Source: Rhizobium anhuiense (lineage in GTDB: Bacteria > Pseudomonadota > Alphaproteobacteria > Rhizobiales > Rhizobiaceae). Taken from it: a stretch of 64,000 nt of DNA. Under the pieces are notes generated by a model. The model was not told where the DNA came from, ran no database searches, and saw only the letters and a list, made by a program, of their open reading frames with translations. Positions 27,516-35,226 of this stretch are shown piece after piece. The DNA is taken from contig NZ_ML133543.1 of assembly GCF_003985145.1 (NCBI RefSeq), positions 22,941 through 86,940 of the forward strand, in the 5' to 3' direction. The translations under genes were made by a program, and so were the position numbers. Numbering within the stretch: position 1 is the stretch's first letter; each line of letters starts with the position of its first letter.

Positions 27516-28471
27516 TGGCTCGCGTCCTTCTGCTCATTGCCGCTCAGCGCCCGGACATAGAAGTAGCCAAGCGACATCAGGATCAGGAACAGCAGCACCG
27601 AATAGGCTGATGCCACCCCCCAGCGCTGACGTCCGAAGGCGAGCTCATAGATGTGGGTGATCCAGATATGCGATGCGTTCGACGGCCCGCCGCCGGTCAT
27701 GATCCAGGGGATGATGAAAGAATTGAAGTTGGCCACGGCCAGCAGAAGGATCGTCACCGTCGAGACGTTTCTCAAGTGCGGAAAGGTGACGTGCCAGAAT
27801 CGCTGCCATGCATTGGCTCCGTCGACCTTTGCGGCGCGCAGCAACTGGTCGGGAACCGTCTGCAGACCAGCCATCATCATGATCATGGCAAACGGAAACT
27901 CCCGCCAGATATTGACGACGATCAGCGAGGGCAGCACCGTGCTGACGCTGTCGATGAAATTCGGCGGCCGATCGGCCCATCCGAGGCCGACCAGCACCGC
28001 GCCGATGATCCCGAAGTCCGAATGGTAGATCCACTTCCAGATATAGGACGCGGCGACCGCGCTGATGACCCAGGGAATGATCAGGATGGCGCGCAGGATG
28101 CCGCGGCCGACAAAATCCCGATGGAGCGCCAGGGCGCAGGCAAACCCCAGGACAAATGCGATGAAGGTGGATCCCAGTGTCCAGATTAGAGTGTTGGAGG
28201 TGACCTTCCAGAACACCGGACTTGTGAGGATGGCAGTGTAATTGTCGAAGCCGATAAAAATCTTGTCGCGGAGCTGCAGGCCGGGCGGTGTATTGAAGAA
28301 CGACAGCTCGATCGTGTAGTAGATCGGATAGGCTATGACGATGAGCATCACGGCGATTGCAGGAAGCACGTACGCGTAGTCAGCGCGATGCTCCCAAATC
28401 TTTCGCAGGATGCCGGACCTATCGGGTTGAAGTCTTCGGCGAGCCTCTGCCTTGCCGATCAAGATCGTCAC
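27512..28471 (-). CDS. Carbohydrate ABC transporter permease, MalF type (GTG start)
   Basis: A 319-residue permease with an N-terminal YVLPAIAVMLIVIAYP helix typical of the MalF/UgpA group and an EAA loop (LLRAAKVDGANAWQRFWHVTFP). GTG 28471 follows AAGGG by about 9 bases. A hairpin at 28499-28525 separates it from the binding-protein gene. Confidence 0.87.
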   Translation of the reverse strand: MTILIGKAEARRRLQPDRSGILRKIWEHRADYAYVLPAIAVMLIVIAYPIYYTIELSFFNTPPGLQLRDKIFIGFDNYTAILTSPVFWKVTSNTLIWTLGSTFIAFVLGFACALALHRDFVGRGILRAILIIPWVISAVAASYIWKWIYHSDFGIIGAVLVGLGWADRPPNFIDSVSTVLPSLIVVNIWREFPFAMIMMMAGLQTVPDQLLRAAKVDGANAWQRFWHVTFPHLRNVSTVTILLLAVANFNSFIIPWIMTGGGPSNASHIWITHIYELAFGRQRWGVASAYSVLLFLILMSLGYFYVRALSGNEQKDASQ

Positions 28472-28498
28472 TGTGGCGTGCCCTTATTCTTGGGAACA

Positions 28499-28525
28499 AC
28501 CGGCTGCACTCTCGGCGCAGCCGGT
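28499..28525 (-). terminator. Attenuator hairpin after the sugar-binding protein gene
   Basis: A 9-bp perfect stem (28499-28507 with 28517-28525). On the minus strand it is followed by TGTTCCC. It lies between the binding-protein stop and the MalF-like start, the same architecture as at 14545-14570. Confidence 0.55.
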
Positions 28526-28546
28526 CAGGTCGTGGTCAGGCCTGGA

Positions 28547-30025
28547 CTAGAGTCCGCCGTCCATCAGCTCTTTTACCTTCTTGGCCGCGTCGTCCGCTGC
28601 CTGGTCGACGGTCATGGCTCCGGTCAGGGCATTCTGCAGCATGTCCGGGACAATGATATTCATGATCTCGGGGGACTGTGGCAGCGCCGGGAACGGAATG
28701 CCGTATGGCAGCATCGAGGTCGTGACATCGAGGAACTTGATGTTATCAAGACGTTCCTTCATCCATTTGGTCTTGAAGCCGTTGAGGTTTCCCGGGTTCG
28801 AGCCGGCATAGGCCATCTTCAGCGACCATTCGGGGCTCGTCCACATGCAGATGATCGCCTTTGCAGCCGGCTCGTCCACCTTGCCGCCCTCGACATATTC
28901 GGGCTTCAGGATGTGAATGTTCGAGCCGCCAAACACGACGGCACGCTTGCCATCGGGGCCGGTCGGGATCAGGCCGTAGCGCATGTTGTCGATGACGGTC
29001 TGCGCCTTGTCCTTGTCGGTAGCCGTCGCTTTTTTCTGCAGGTCGAGCATGACGTTGTAGTCGGACGGGTGCGAGATCATCATGCCGAGCTGGCCAGCGA
29101 GGAAGAGGGGCTGGTTATCTGCCTGCTGGTTGGTGAGTGCCGAAACCGGAACCGACTTGTCGCGAACATACATATCGTAGGAGGCTTGCAGCGCCGCCTT
29201 GCTCTGCGGGCTATTGAGCTCGACCTGCTTATAGGTCGGGCTCGCGGTGGCTTCGTCGAAGACGCCGCCGCCATAGGCCCACAGCTGCGGCATGAAGCGA
29301 TACGGCGTATTGCCGGCATTCTTGCGAGCCACGAGGCCGTAACCGGCAATGCCGAGCTCGTCGTGGATCTGTTTGGAATACTTGACGACATCGTCCCACG
29401 TTGCCGGAGCCTTGTCCGGATCGAGGCCTGCCCGCTTGAAGATATCGGCGTTCCAGATGAACGCCATCGTCTCGTTGTTGGTGGGAATGCCGTAGGTCAC
29501 GTCCTCCCAGGTCACGGCCTTCATTGCGCCCGGCCAGAAGTCCTCGGTCGAATACCCGACATCCTCGGGTTTGAGCGGCTGCAGATAGCCTTTTGAGGCG
29601 AACTCGGTGCCGCCCAGGATTTGCAGGCGGACCGCCATGGGCGCTGCATTGCCAAGGAGCGCGGTCCGGAACTTGTCCAGAAGGTCGTTATAGGTGAGGG
29701 CTTGTTCCTCAAGCTGGATATTTGGATAGGTTTTGCGGAAGGTCTCGAAGAACTCCTTGTAATACTGGCGCAGGAGGTCGGGGTCGCCCTCGAACACGCC
29801 CTGATACCAGAAAGTCAGTCGCCCCTTGTAGTCGAGCGGGGTGACCTTGGCGCAATCGCCCGCCGTGTCAAAATCCTGCGTGCCGGCAATGGAGCGCACA
29901 TATTCCGGCGACCACTTGCTCAAGTCGACCGGCGCACCCAGCGCAGACGCGGACATCAACGATACCATCAAAGCAGTAGAGACAGTGCCGCGCAGGACGG
30001 CACCGCCGAGTGAAATCCTCGTCAT
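28547..30025 (-). CDS. ABC transporter substrate-binding protein, family 1 (carbohydrate)
   Basis: A 492-residue secreted protein. An N-terminal signal peptide ends near SASALGA (about residue 31). The mature part has the family-1 patterns EFFETFRKTYPNIQ and PTNNETMAFIWNADIFKRAGLDP. It is longer than the roughly 420 residues usual for monosaccharide binders, which suggests an oligosaccharide or a sugar-acid oligomer as ligand. ATG 30025 follows GGAGG by 6 bases. It heads the operon with permeases, ATPase, dehydratase and RraA-like gene, and is divergent from the GntR gene. Confidence 0.86.
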   Translation of the reverse strand: MTRISLGGAVLRGTVSTALMVSLMSASALGAPVDLSKWSPEYVRSIAGTQDFDTAGDCAKVTPLDYKGRLTFWYQGVFEGDPDLLRQYYKEFFETFRKTYPNIQLEEQALTYNDLLDKFRTALLGNAAPMAVRLQILGGTEFASKGYLQPLKPEDVGYSTEDFWPGAMKAVTWEDVTYGIPTNNETMAFIWNADIFKRAGLDPDKAPATWDDVVKYSKQIHDELGIAGYGLVARKNAGNTPYRFMPQLWAYGGGVFDEATASPTYKQVELNSPQSKAALQASYDMYVRDKSVPVSALTNQQADNQPLFLAGQLGMMISHPSDYNVMLDLQKKATATDKDKAQTVIDNMRYGLIPTGPDGKRAVVFGGSNIHILKPEYVEGGKVDEPAAKAIICMWTSPEWSLKMAYAGSNPGNLNGFKTKWMKERLDNIKFLDVTTSMLPYGIPFPALPQSPEIMNIIVPDMLQNALTGAMTVDQAADDAAKKVKELMDGGL

Positions 30026-30195
30026 AGGTATCCTCCAGGTTCTCTCCCATGCCGCTCTGCGTCGAGGCGAGCGGTCTTTGCTCGCGGCCGCGGGACATTT
30101 ACGGCCAAATGTATCCTTTCGAGCTTATCATACGTTTTCAGATCATAGATTGCCTGTCAACTAGCGAAATCGTACATTGTTTATGGAAAGATCGC
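30026..30195. promoter_or_regulatory. Divergent promoter region of the sugar-acid island
   Basis: This AT-richer stretch separates the importer operon and gntR. On the minus strand TTGACA (plus coordinates 30155-30160) is a good -35 candidate, but no -10 at exactly 17 bp is convincing. The region is the likely target of the adjacent GntR regulator. Confidence 0.4.
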
Positions 30196-30945
30196 GTGAT
30201 ATCCGAGCAATATGTGTATTTATTGGGGACAGCCTTGGCCGAAACAAGCGATTTTAAAGCGCAGCCGCCCGAAGGGATTGACGCTATCGGGGCCTCCAGC
30301 GAGGGTGCCTCGCTTTATCAACTGATCAGGGAAGACATCATCGAGGGGCGGCTCGCTGCCAACGAACGGCTTGTGGTCACCGATCTCGCTCGGCGCCACG
30401 GCACTTCGACCAACCCCGTGCGCGAGGCCCTGCAACTGTTGCGCGGAGAGGGCTTCGTCACCTTCGTTCCCAACCGCGGAGCGCGCGTCCGGCCCATCGA
30501 TCAGGATTTTGTTCGGGACATCTACGAGATCGGAGTCTTGATCGAGCCGGCCCTGACGCGATGGTTCGTGAATATGGCCACCGTCGAGGACATTGCCGAA
30601 CTCGAACGCATCCAAGGCCTGATTGAAGAGAATGACTTCGCCGACACGTTGAGGCACAGCGAGCTGGACACCGCCTTTCACACCATAATGTACCAAAGGC
30701 ACTACAACCGCCACGCCGCCGAGCTTTGGTGGAAGCATCGCGAAGTGCTTCGAGCCGTGAGCCGGCGTTTCAACTTCACGCTCGCCCGGCGTGCCGCGAT
30801 CCTGAGCGAGCATCGCGAACTCATTGCGCATGTAAAAGCGGGAAACGCCAACGAGGCAGGCGAACTCATTGCACGCCATGTCGAAGGCTCCGGCCGGCAC
30901 ATCCTCGAACACATGCGGGCGCGGAACGCGGCTCGGGCAGGATAG
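30196..30945 (+). CDS. GntR-family regulator, FadR/FCD subfamily
   Basis: The N-terminal winged HTH is visible in SLYQLIREDIIEGRLAANERL and the recognition segment GTSTNPVREALQLL; an all-helical FCD effector domain follows, with the metal-type Asp and His residues (ELDTAFHTIMY, EHRELIAHVKAG). The start is uncertain. GTG 30196 has GGAAAG upstream; TTG 30235 would give a normal FadR length. It leads three plus-strand dehydratase genes and is divergent from the importer operon, so it probably controls both directions in response to a sugar acid. Confidence 0.8.
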   Translation: MISEQYVYLLGTALAETSDFKAQPPEGIDAIGASSEGASLYQLIREDIIEGRLAANERLVVTDLARRHGTSTNPVREALQLLRGEGFVTFVPNRGARVRPIDQDFVRDIYEIGVLIEPALTRWFVNMATVEDIAELERIQGLIEENDFADTLRHSELDTAFHTIMYQRHYNRHAAELWWKHREVLRAVSRRFNFTLARRAAILSEHRELIAHVKAGNANEAGELIARHVEGSGRHILEHMRARNAARAG

Positions 30946-31000
30946 ACTACAGGGCCCGGGAATATCGTTCTCCCGGCCAATTCAGACAAAGGCAATTGAG

Positions 31001-32167
31001 ATGAAAATCACCAGCGTTCGGCCGTGGTTAATCAGATCCGATGCTTCTTATTGGGGAGAGTTTCTGTTCGTCGAAGTGACAACCGACGACGGGGTGAGCG
31101 GCTGGGGAGAGATCACCACCACGACAAGGCTCGCCAACCGCGCCCTCTGCACGATGCTGCGGCAGATCGGTGCCGCGGTAACAGGCGAGGACCCGGCGCG
31201 TATCGAATATCTTTGGCACAAGATATTCCGCAGCTTCACCTATATGGGCAGTCGCGGCGCCGCAGTCGAATGCGTAAGCGCCATCGACATCGCCCTTTGG
31301 GACATCCGAGGCAAAGTTCTTGGTAAGCCGATTTACGAGCTGTTGGGCGGACCGGTACGCGATGAAATCGCGCTCTACACCCATCCCAACCAGGCTAAAT
31401 TTACCAGCAAGGAGGCTGTGGTCCGCGAAATTAGAGACATCGTCGAGTCCGGCCACACGGCGCTCAAGTTCGATCCTTTTCCCCACCAGGGCCGCACCGC
31501 CGATGGCCAGTCCCGCGAACAGCGGGACGGCTACCTTGATGGCAGCATGACCCGCAAGGACGAGCGCGAAGCCGCCGAACTCACGGCACTCATCCGCGAA
31601 ACGGCGGGCTCTGATGTCGACATTCTCATCGATGCGCATGGCCGGTTCGACGTTCCCACCGCCATTCGCCTCTGTCGGAGCCTCGAGGAAGCCGGTAAGA
31701 TCGACTGGTTCGAGGAGCCCTGCCCGCCCGAGAGCCTCAACGCCCTCAAGCAGGTCCGGGAGAAGGTCAGTGCCGCGATCTCGTGGGGCGAGCGCGGCCA
31801 CACGAAGTGGGATTTCGTGCCGGTGCTCGAAAACAAGCTCGCCGACTACATCATGCCTGACGTCACCTGGACCGGCGGCATTACCGAACTCAAGAAGATT
31901 TCTGCCCTGTGCGAAGCCTACTACATCCCGGTCTCGCCGCACGACGCCGCAGGACCGATCAACGTGGTTGCAGGAGCACAGGTGATGATGACCGTTCCCA
32001 ACTTCTACAAACTCGAAACCTCGGAGTGGAACCTGGGCAAATACGATCACCTCATCGACAGGCCACTCGATGTTTCGAACGGCAGCCTCAAGCTTACGCA
32101 GAGACCTGGTCTCGGCGTCGAAATGAACCGCGATTACCTTCAAAGCCACGAGATAGAGCTGGATTAA
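31001..32167 (+). CDS. Enolase-superfamily sugar-acid dehydratase (paralogue 2)
   Basis: A 388-residue mandelate-racemase-group protein. Metal ligands are the Asp in LIDAHGRFD, Glu in WFEEPCPP and Glu in SWGERGHTKWDF; a catalytic His lies in VSPHDAAGP and a lysine in LKFDPFPHQG. ATG 31001 follows AAAGG. It begins 55 bp after gntR. Substrate is probably a hexonate or uronate derivative. Confidence 0.83.
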   Translation: MKITSVRPWLIRSDASYWGEFLFVEVTTDDGVSGWGEITTTTRLANRALCTMLRQIGAAVTGEDPARIEYLWHKIFRSFTYMGSRGAAVECVSAIDIALWDIRGKVLGKPIYELLGGPVRDEIALYTHPNQAKFTSKEAVVREIRDIVESGHTALKFDPFPHQGRTADGQSREQRDGYLDGSMTRKDEREAAELTALIRETAGSDVDILIDAHGRFDVPTAIRLCRSLEEAGKIDWFEEPCPPESLNALKQVREKVSAAISWGERGHTKWDFVPVLENKLADYIMPDVTWTGGITELKKISALCEAYYIPVSPHDAAGPINVVAGAQVMMTVPNFYKLETSEWNLGKYDHLIDRPLDVSNGSLKLTQRPGLGVEMNRDYLQSHEIELD

Positions 32168-32226
32168 CAACGCTCTATGCCGCGCAGCCGTGCGCGGCGA
32201 ACCCGCCGACAGAACGAGGATAAATC

Positions 32227-33588
32227 ATGCCAGAGGCAGATGAAGCCGACGAAGCGCTCAATCGGGTGAATACGCATTCCAAGCCGTCCGACCTTCGCAT
32301 TACCGATATGCGGGTAGCCGAAATTGTCGGCGCGCCGTTCACCTCAGTGCTGCTCAAGATCTACACCAACCAGGGTATCGTCGGGCTTGGCGAGGTGCGC
32401 GACGGTGCCAGCGCCACCTACGCGCTGATGCTGAAGAGCCGGTTGCTTGGCGAGAATCCTTGCAACATCGACCGCCTGTTTCGCCGGATCAAGCAGTTCG
32501 GCGGGCACGGGCGGCAAGGCGGCGGCGTATCGGCGGTTGAAATCGCCTTGTGGGATCTTGCCGGCAAGGCCTATGGCGTCCCCATCTACCAGATGCTCGG
32601 CGGCCGGTTTCGGGAGAAAGTGCGCGTCTATTGCGACACCGACGCCACCGTGCCGAGCGGCACAGAGACCGGCAGGCGCCTCAAGCAACGCATGGAGCTG
32701 GGGTTCACCTTCCTCAAGATGGATCTGGGGCTGATGCAGATTGCGGATGTGCCGGGTGCGGTCGTGTCTCCTGCCGGCTCGCTTGAAGGATACCGCGACC
32801 ACCCCGGCCGCGGCCCGCTGAAGACCATTGAAGAGCGGCGCATCCGCAACGCGGCATACGATGTGCATAACGTCCCGCACCCGTTTACCGGCCTCCACTT
32901 TTCCGACAAGGGCCTCGACTTCCTTGAGCAATACATTGCCGAGGTTCGTGAGGTCATCGGCATGGATATTCCGCTCGCCATCGACCACATCGGCCACATC
33001 TCAGTGCAGAACGGCATTCGCCTCGCCAGGCGTATCGAAAAATACGTGCCAGCCTGGCTCGAGGATGTGATCCCGTGGCAGTACACCGAGCAGTACCGAC
33101 AGCTGCAGGACGCAACCACGGTGCCGATCTGCACCGGCGAGGACATATACCTCAAGGAGGGCTTCGAGCCTCTGCTCAAGAGCAGCGGCCTCTCCGTTAT
33201 CCATCCGGACCTGCTCACCAGCGGGGGCATCCTCGAGACCAAGAAGATCGGCGATATGGCGCAGGACCATGGTGTCGCCATGGCGATCCACATGGCGGAA
33301 AGTCCGATCGCCGCAATGGCTGCCGCACATGTGGCGACCGCGACCGAAAATTTCATGGCGCTCGAATACCACTCTGTCGATGTCGACTGGTGGGACGATA
33401 TCGTCACCGGCCTTCCCAAGCCGCTCGTGAAGGACGGCTTTATCACTGTTCCGGACAAGCCGGGCCTGGGAATTGACGACGTCGTCGACGAGGTGATCTC
33501 GCAGCATCTACAGCCGGGTGTCACCGGCATCTGGCAGCCCACGGATCACTGGGACGATGAATATTCCTGGGATCGCACCTGGAGCTGA
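32227..33588 (+). CDS. Enolase-superfamily sugar-acid dehydratase (paralogue 3, long form)
   Basis: A 453-residue member, about 60 residues longer than its neighbours because of an N-terminal extension and a loop around residues 175-230. Metal ligands lie in AIDHIGH, WLEDVIPW and CTGEDIY; a His in MAIHMAES is the probable general acid/base. ATG 32227 follows GAGGA. The C-terminal tail is rich in Asp and Trp. It lies between paralogues 2 and 4 with short spacers. Confidence 0.82.
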   Translation: MPEADEADEALNRVNTHSKPSDLRITDMRVAEIVGAPFTSVLLKIYTNQGIVGLGEVRDGASATYALMLKSRLLGENPCNIDRLFRRIKQFGGHGRQGGGVSAVEIALWDLAGKAYGVPIYQMLGGRFREKVRVYCDTDATVPSGTETGRRLKQRMELGFTFLKMDLGLMQIADVPGAVVSPAGSLEGYRDHPGRGPLKTIEERRIRNAAYDVHNVPHPFTGLHFSDKGLDFLEQYIAEVREVIGMDIPLAIDHIGHISVQNGIRLARRIEKYVPAWLEDVIPWQYTEQYRQLQDATTVPICTGEDIYLKEGFEPLLKSSGLSVIHPDLLTSGGILETKKIGDMAQDHGVAMAIHMAESPIAAMAAAHVATATENFMALEYHSVDVDWWDDIVTGLPKPLVKDGFITVPDKPGLGIDDVVDEVISQHLQPGVTGIWQPTDHWDDEYSWDRTWS

Positions 33589-33605
33589 GGCGAAAAGGAA
33601 CCAAG

Positions 33606-34805
33606 ATGAAGATCACCGATCTGCGATGCGCCGTTATCGGCAAACACCCGATCGTTCGCATCGTCACGGACGAGGGTCTCTATGGCTTGGGCGAAGTCGA
33701 GTTCACCAAGTCCTACCTCAAGCCCTGGGTGCTGCATTTCCGTGAGGCGCTGATCGGCGAGGACCCGACCGACGTCGAGAGAGTGATGCTGAAGATCCGC
33801 CAACGCGGCTCATTCAAGCCGTACGGTGCGGCGGTGAGCGCTATCGAGCATGCGCTGTGGGACATTGCCGGCAAGGCCGCGGGCGTGCCCGCCTATAAAC
33901 TGCTCGGCGGCAAGGTGCGCGACAAGGTGCGCGTCTACAACGGCTCGATCCGCCGGAAACGCACGGGCGACCGGCCGGAAGATTACGCCGCTGACGTCAA
34001 ATGGATGATGGAGCAGCCGCAGAACTTCTTCATGATCAAGCAAGGAATCTCGTTCCACTCCAATATGAAGGACACCATTGAGGGCTTCCACTACGGCGTG
34101 ACGCAGCAGAAGGCCGGCTATCACGGTGCTATGGATCAGGGCGTGATCAGCGAGCGCGGTTTCAATCACATGCTCGACTGCGTGATCGCGATGAAGGAAG
34201 TGCTGAGCGACAAAGTCAGCCTGGCGCTCGACTGCGGCCCGGGCTGGATGCTGCCCGATGCGATCAAATTCGCTCGCGCGGTCGAGAAGTACAATTTGAT
34301 GTGGCTCGAGGACATGCTGACTGGCGACTATGTACCGTGGGTCAATCCGCAGGCCTATCGGGAACTGACCATCTCCACCTCGACGCCCATCCACACTGGC
34401 GAGCAGATCTACCTGCGACACAATTTCAAGGAACTGATCGAGACGCAGGCGGTGCGCGTCATCGGCCCCGATCCAGCCGATATTGGCGGTATTGCCGAAC
34501 TCAAATGGGTCGCCGAACACGCCTACATGCACTCGATCCTGATGGCGCCGCACGGCACCGCCAACGGCCTGTTGGGGCTCGGCGCGTTGATCAATGTCTG
34601 CGCCACCTTGCCGGCAAACTACATCGCGTTCGAATATCCGACCGCCTCCGACCCCTGGTGGGAGGATCTGGTCGTCGGCTTGCCGCCGCAGATCGTGAAG
34701 GACAGCATGGTGGACCTACTGGAAGCGCCGGGGCTGGGGCTGGATATCGACGCCGAAGCGGCCAGGAGATATCTCAGGGAAGAGGATGCGGGCTTCTTCG
34801 ACTGA
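33606..34805 (+). CDS. Enolase-superfamily sugar-acid dehydratase (paralogue 4)
   Basis: A 399-residue mandelate-racemase-group protein with the Asp in LALDCGPGW, Glu in MWLEDML and Glu in HTGEQIYLRHNF, and a His in MAPHGTANG. ATG 33606 follows AAGGA and is 17 bp after paralogue 3. It is clearly a different subgroup from paralogues 1 and 2 and closest to paralogue 3 by its ligand contexts. Confidence 0.82.
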   Translation: MKITDLRCAVIGKHPIVRIVTDEGLYGLGEVEFTKSYLKPWVLHFREALIGEDPTDVERVMLKIRQRGSFKPYGAAVSAIEHALWDIAGKAAGVPAYKLLGGKVRDKVRVYNGSIRRKRTGDRPEDYAADVKWMMEQPQNFFMIKQGISFHSNMKDTIEGFHYGVTQQKAGYHGAMDQGVISERGFNHMLDCVIAMKEVLSDKVSLALDCGPGWMLPDAIKFARAVEKYNLMWLEDMLTGDYVPWVNPQAYRELTISTSTPIHTGEQIYLRHNFKELIETQAVRVIGPDPADIGGIAELKWVAEHAYMHSILMAPHGTANGLLGLGALINVCATLPANYIAFEYPTASDPWWEDLVVGLPPQIVKDSMVDLLEAPGLGLDIDAEAARRYLREEDAGFFD

Positions 34806-35192
34806 ATCTCCCTCCACCGGCATGACGTGAATCGCAGTAAGGCCCGCCGGTATGGGAAAGGAGATCGTGCTCCCCGCGGACCTGCAAGCAACTCCTCGCT
34901 GCGCTTGAGCAGCGGTCACCGATAACGGCCTGTAAGTACGACCTCGAGCCCGGCGACGGTCGCTCCAGACGAGGCAGATGAACACCAATCTCTTAGCAGT
35001 AAACCGCATCGTTGGGTCACCAGTGCGAATCCTGCCTGAAACTACCTTTCCAATCGTCTGTCCTCACGCCACCAATACCGTGTCGCGACGGGATCGCCGC
35101 CCGTCGCTCTGATAAGCCGAGGCATCGAGATTGAATCCCGGGAAGAGGACCTCTTTTCCGTCTCGAGTTAATCGAGACCTGCAAGACGCGGC
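34806..35192. other. Gene-free interval between the island and putA
   Basis: No convincing gene is seen. Small perfect inverted repeats occur at the right end, for example TCTCGA/TCGAGA at 35161-35177, and the segment from 35163 is shared with the putA remnant at 23411. This is the presumed right junction of the sugar-acid island. Confidence 0.5.
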
Positions 35193-35217
35193 CGAGGGCG
35201 CATTTTTTGCGCCCTCG
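35193..35217 (-). terminator. putA terminator
   Basis: A perfect 10-bp stem (35193-35202 with 35208-35217) and a 5-base loop sit 9 bp after the putA stop on the minus strand. A degenerate copy is present in the remnant at about 23442-23466. Confidence 0.75.
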
Positions 35218-35226
35218 TTTTGCTGC

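Noticed and set aside
35010..35060. Short stretch resembling a tRNA T-arm (CAGTGCGAATCCTG), possibly an integration-site relic
   Set aside because: The conserved TTC is TGC, the stem is only about three pairs and no anticodon or acceptor stem can be folded around it. Kept out of the island argument.
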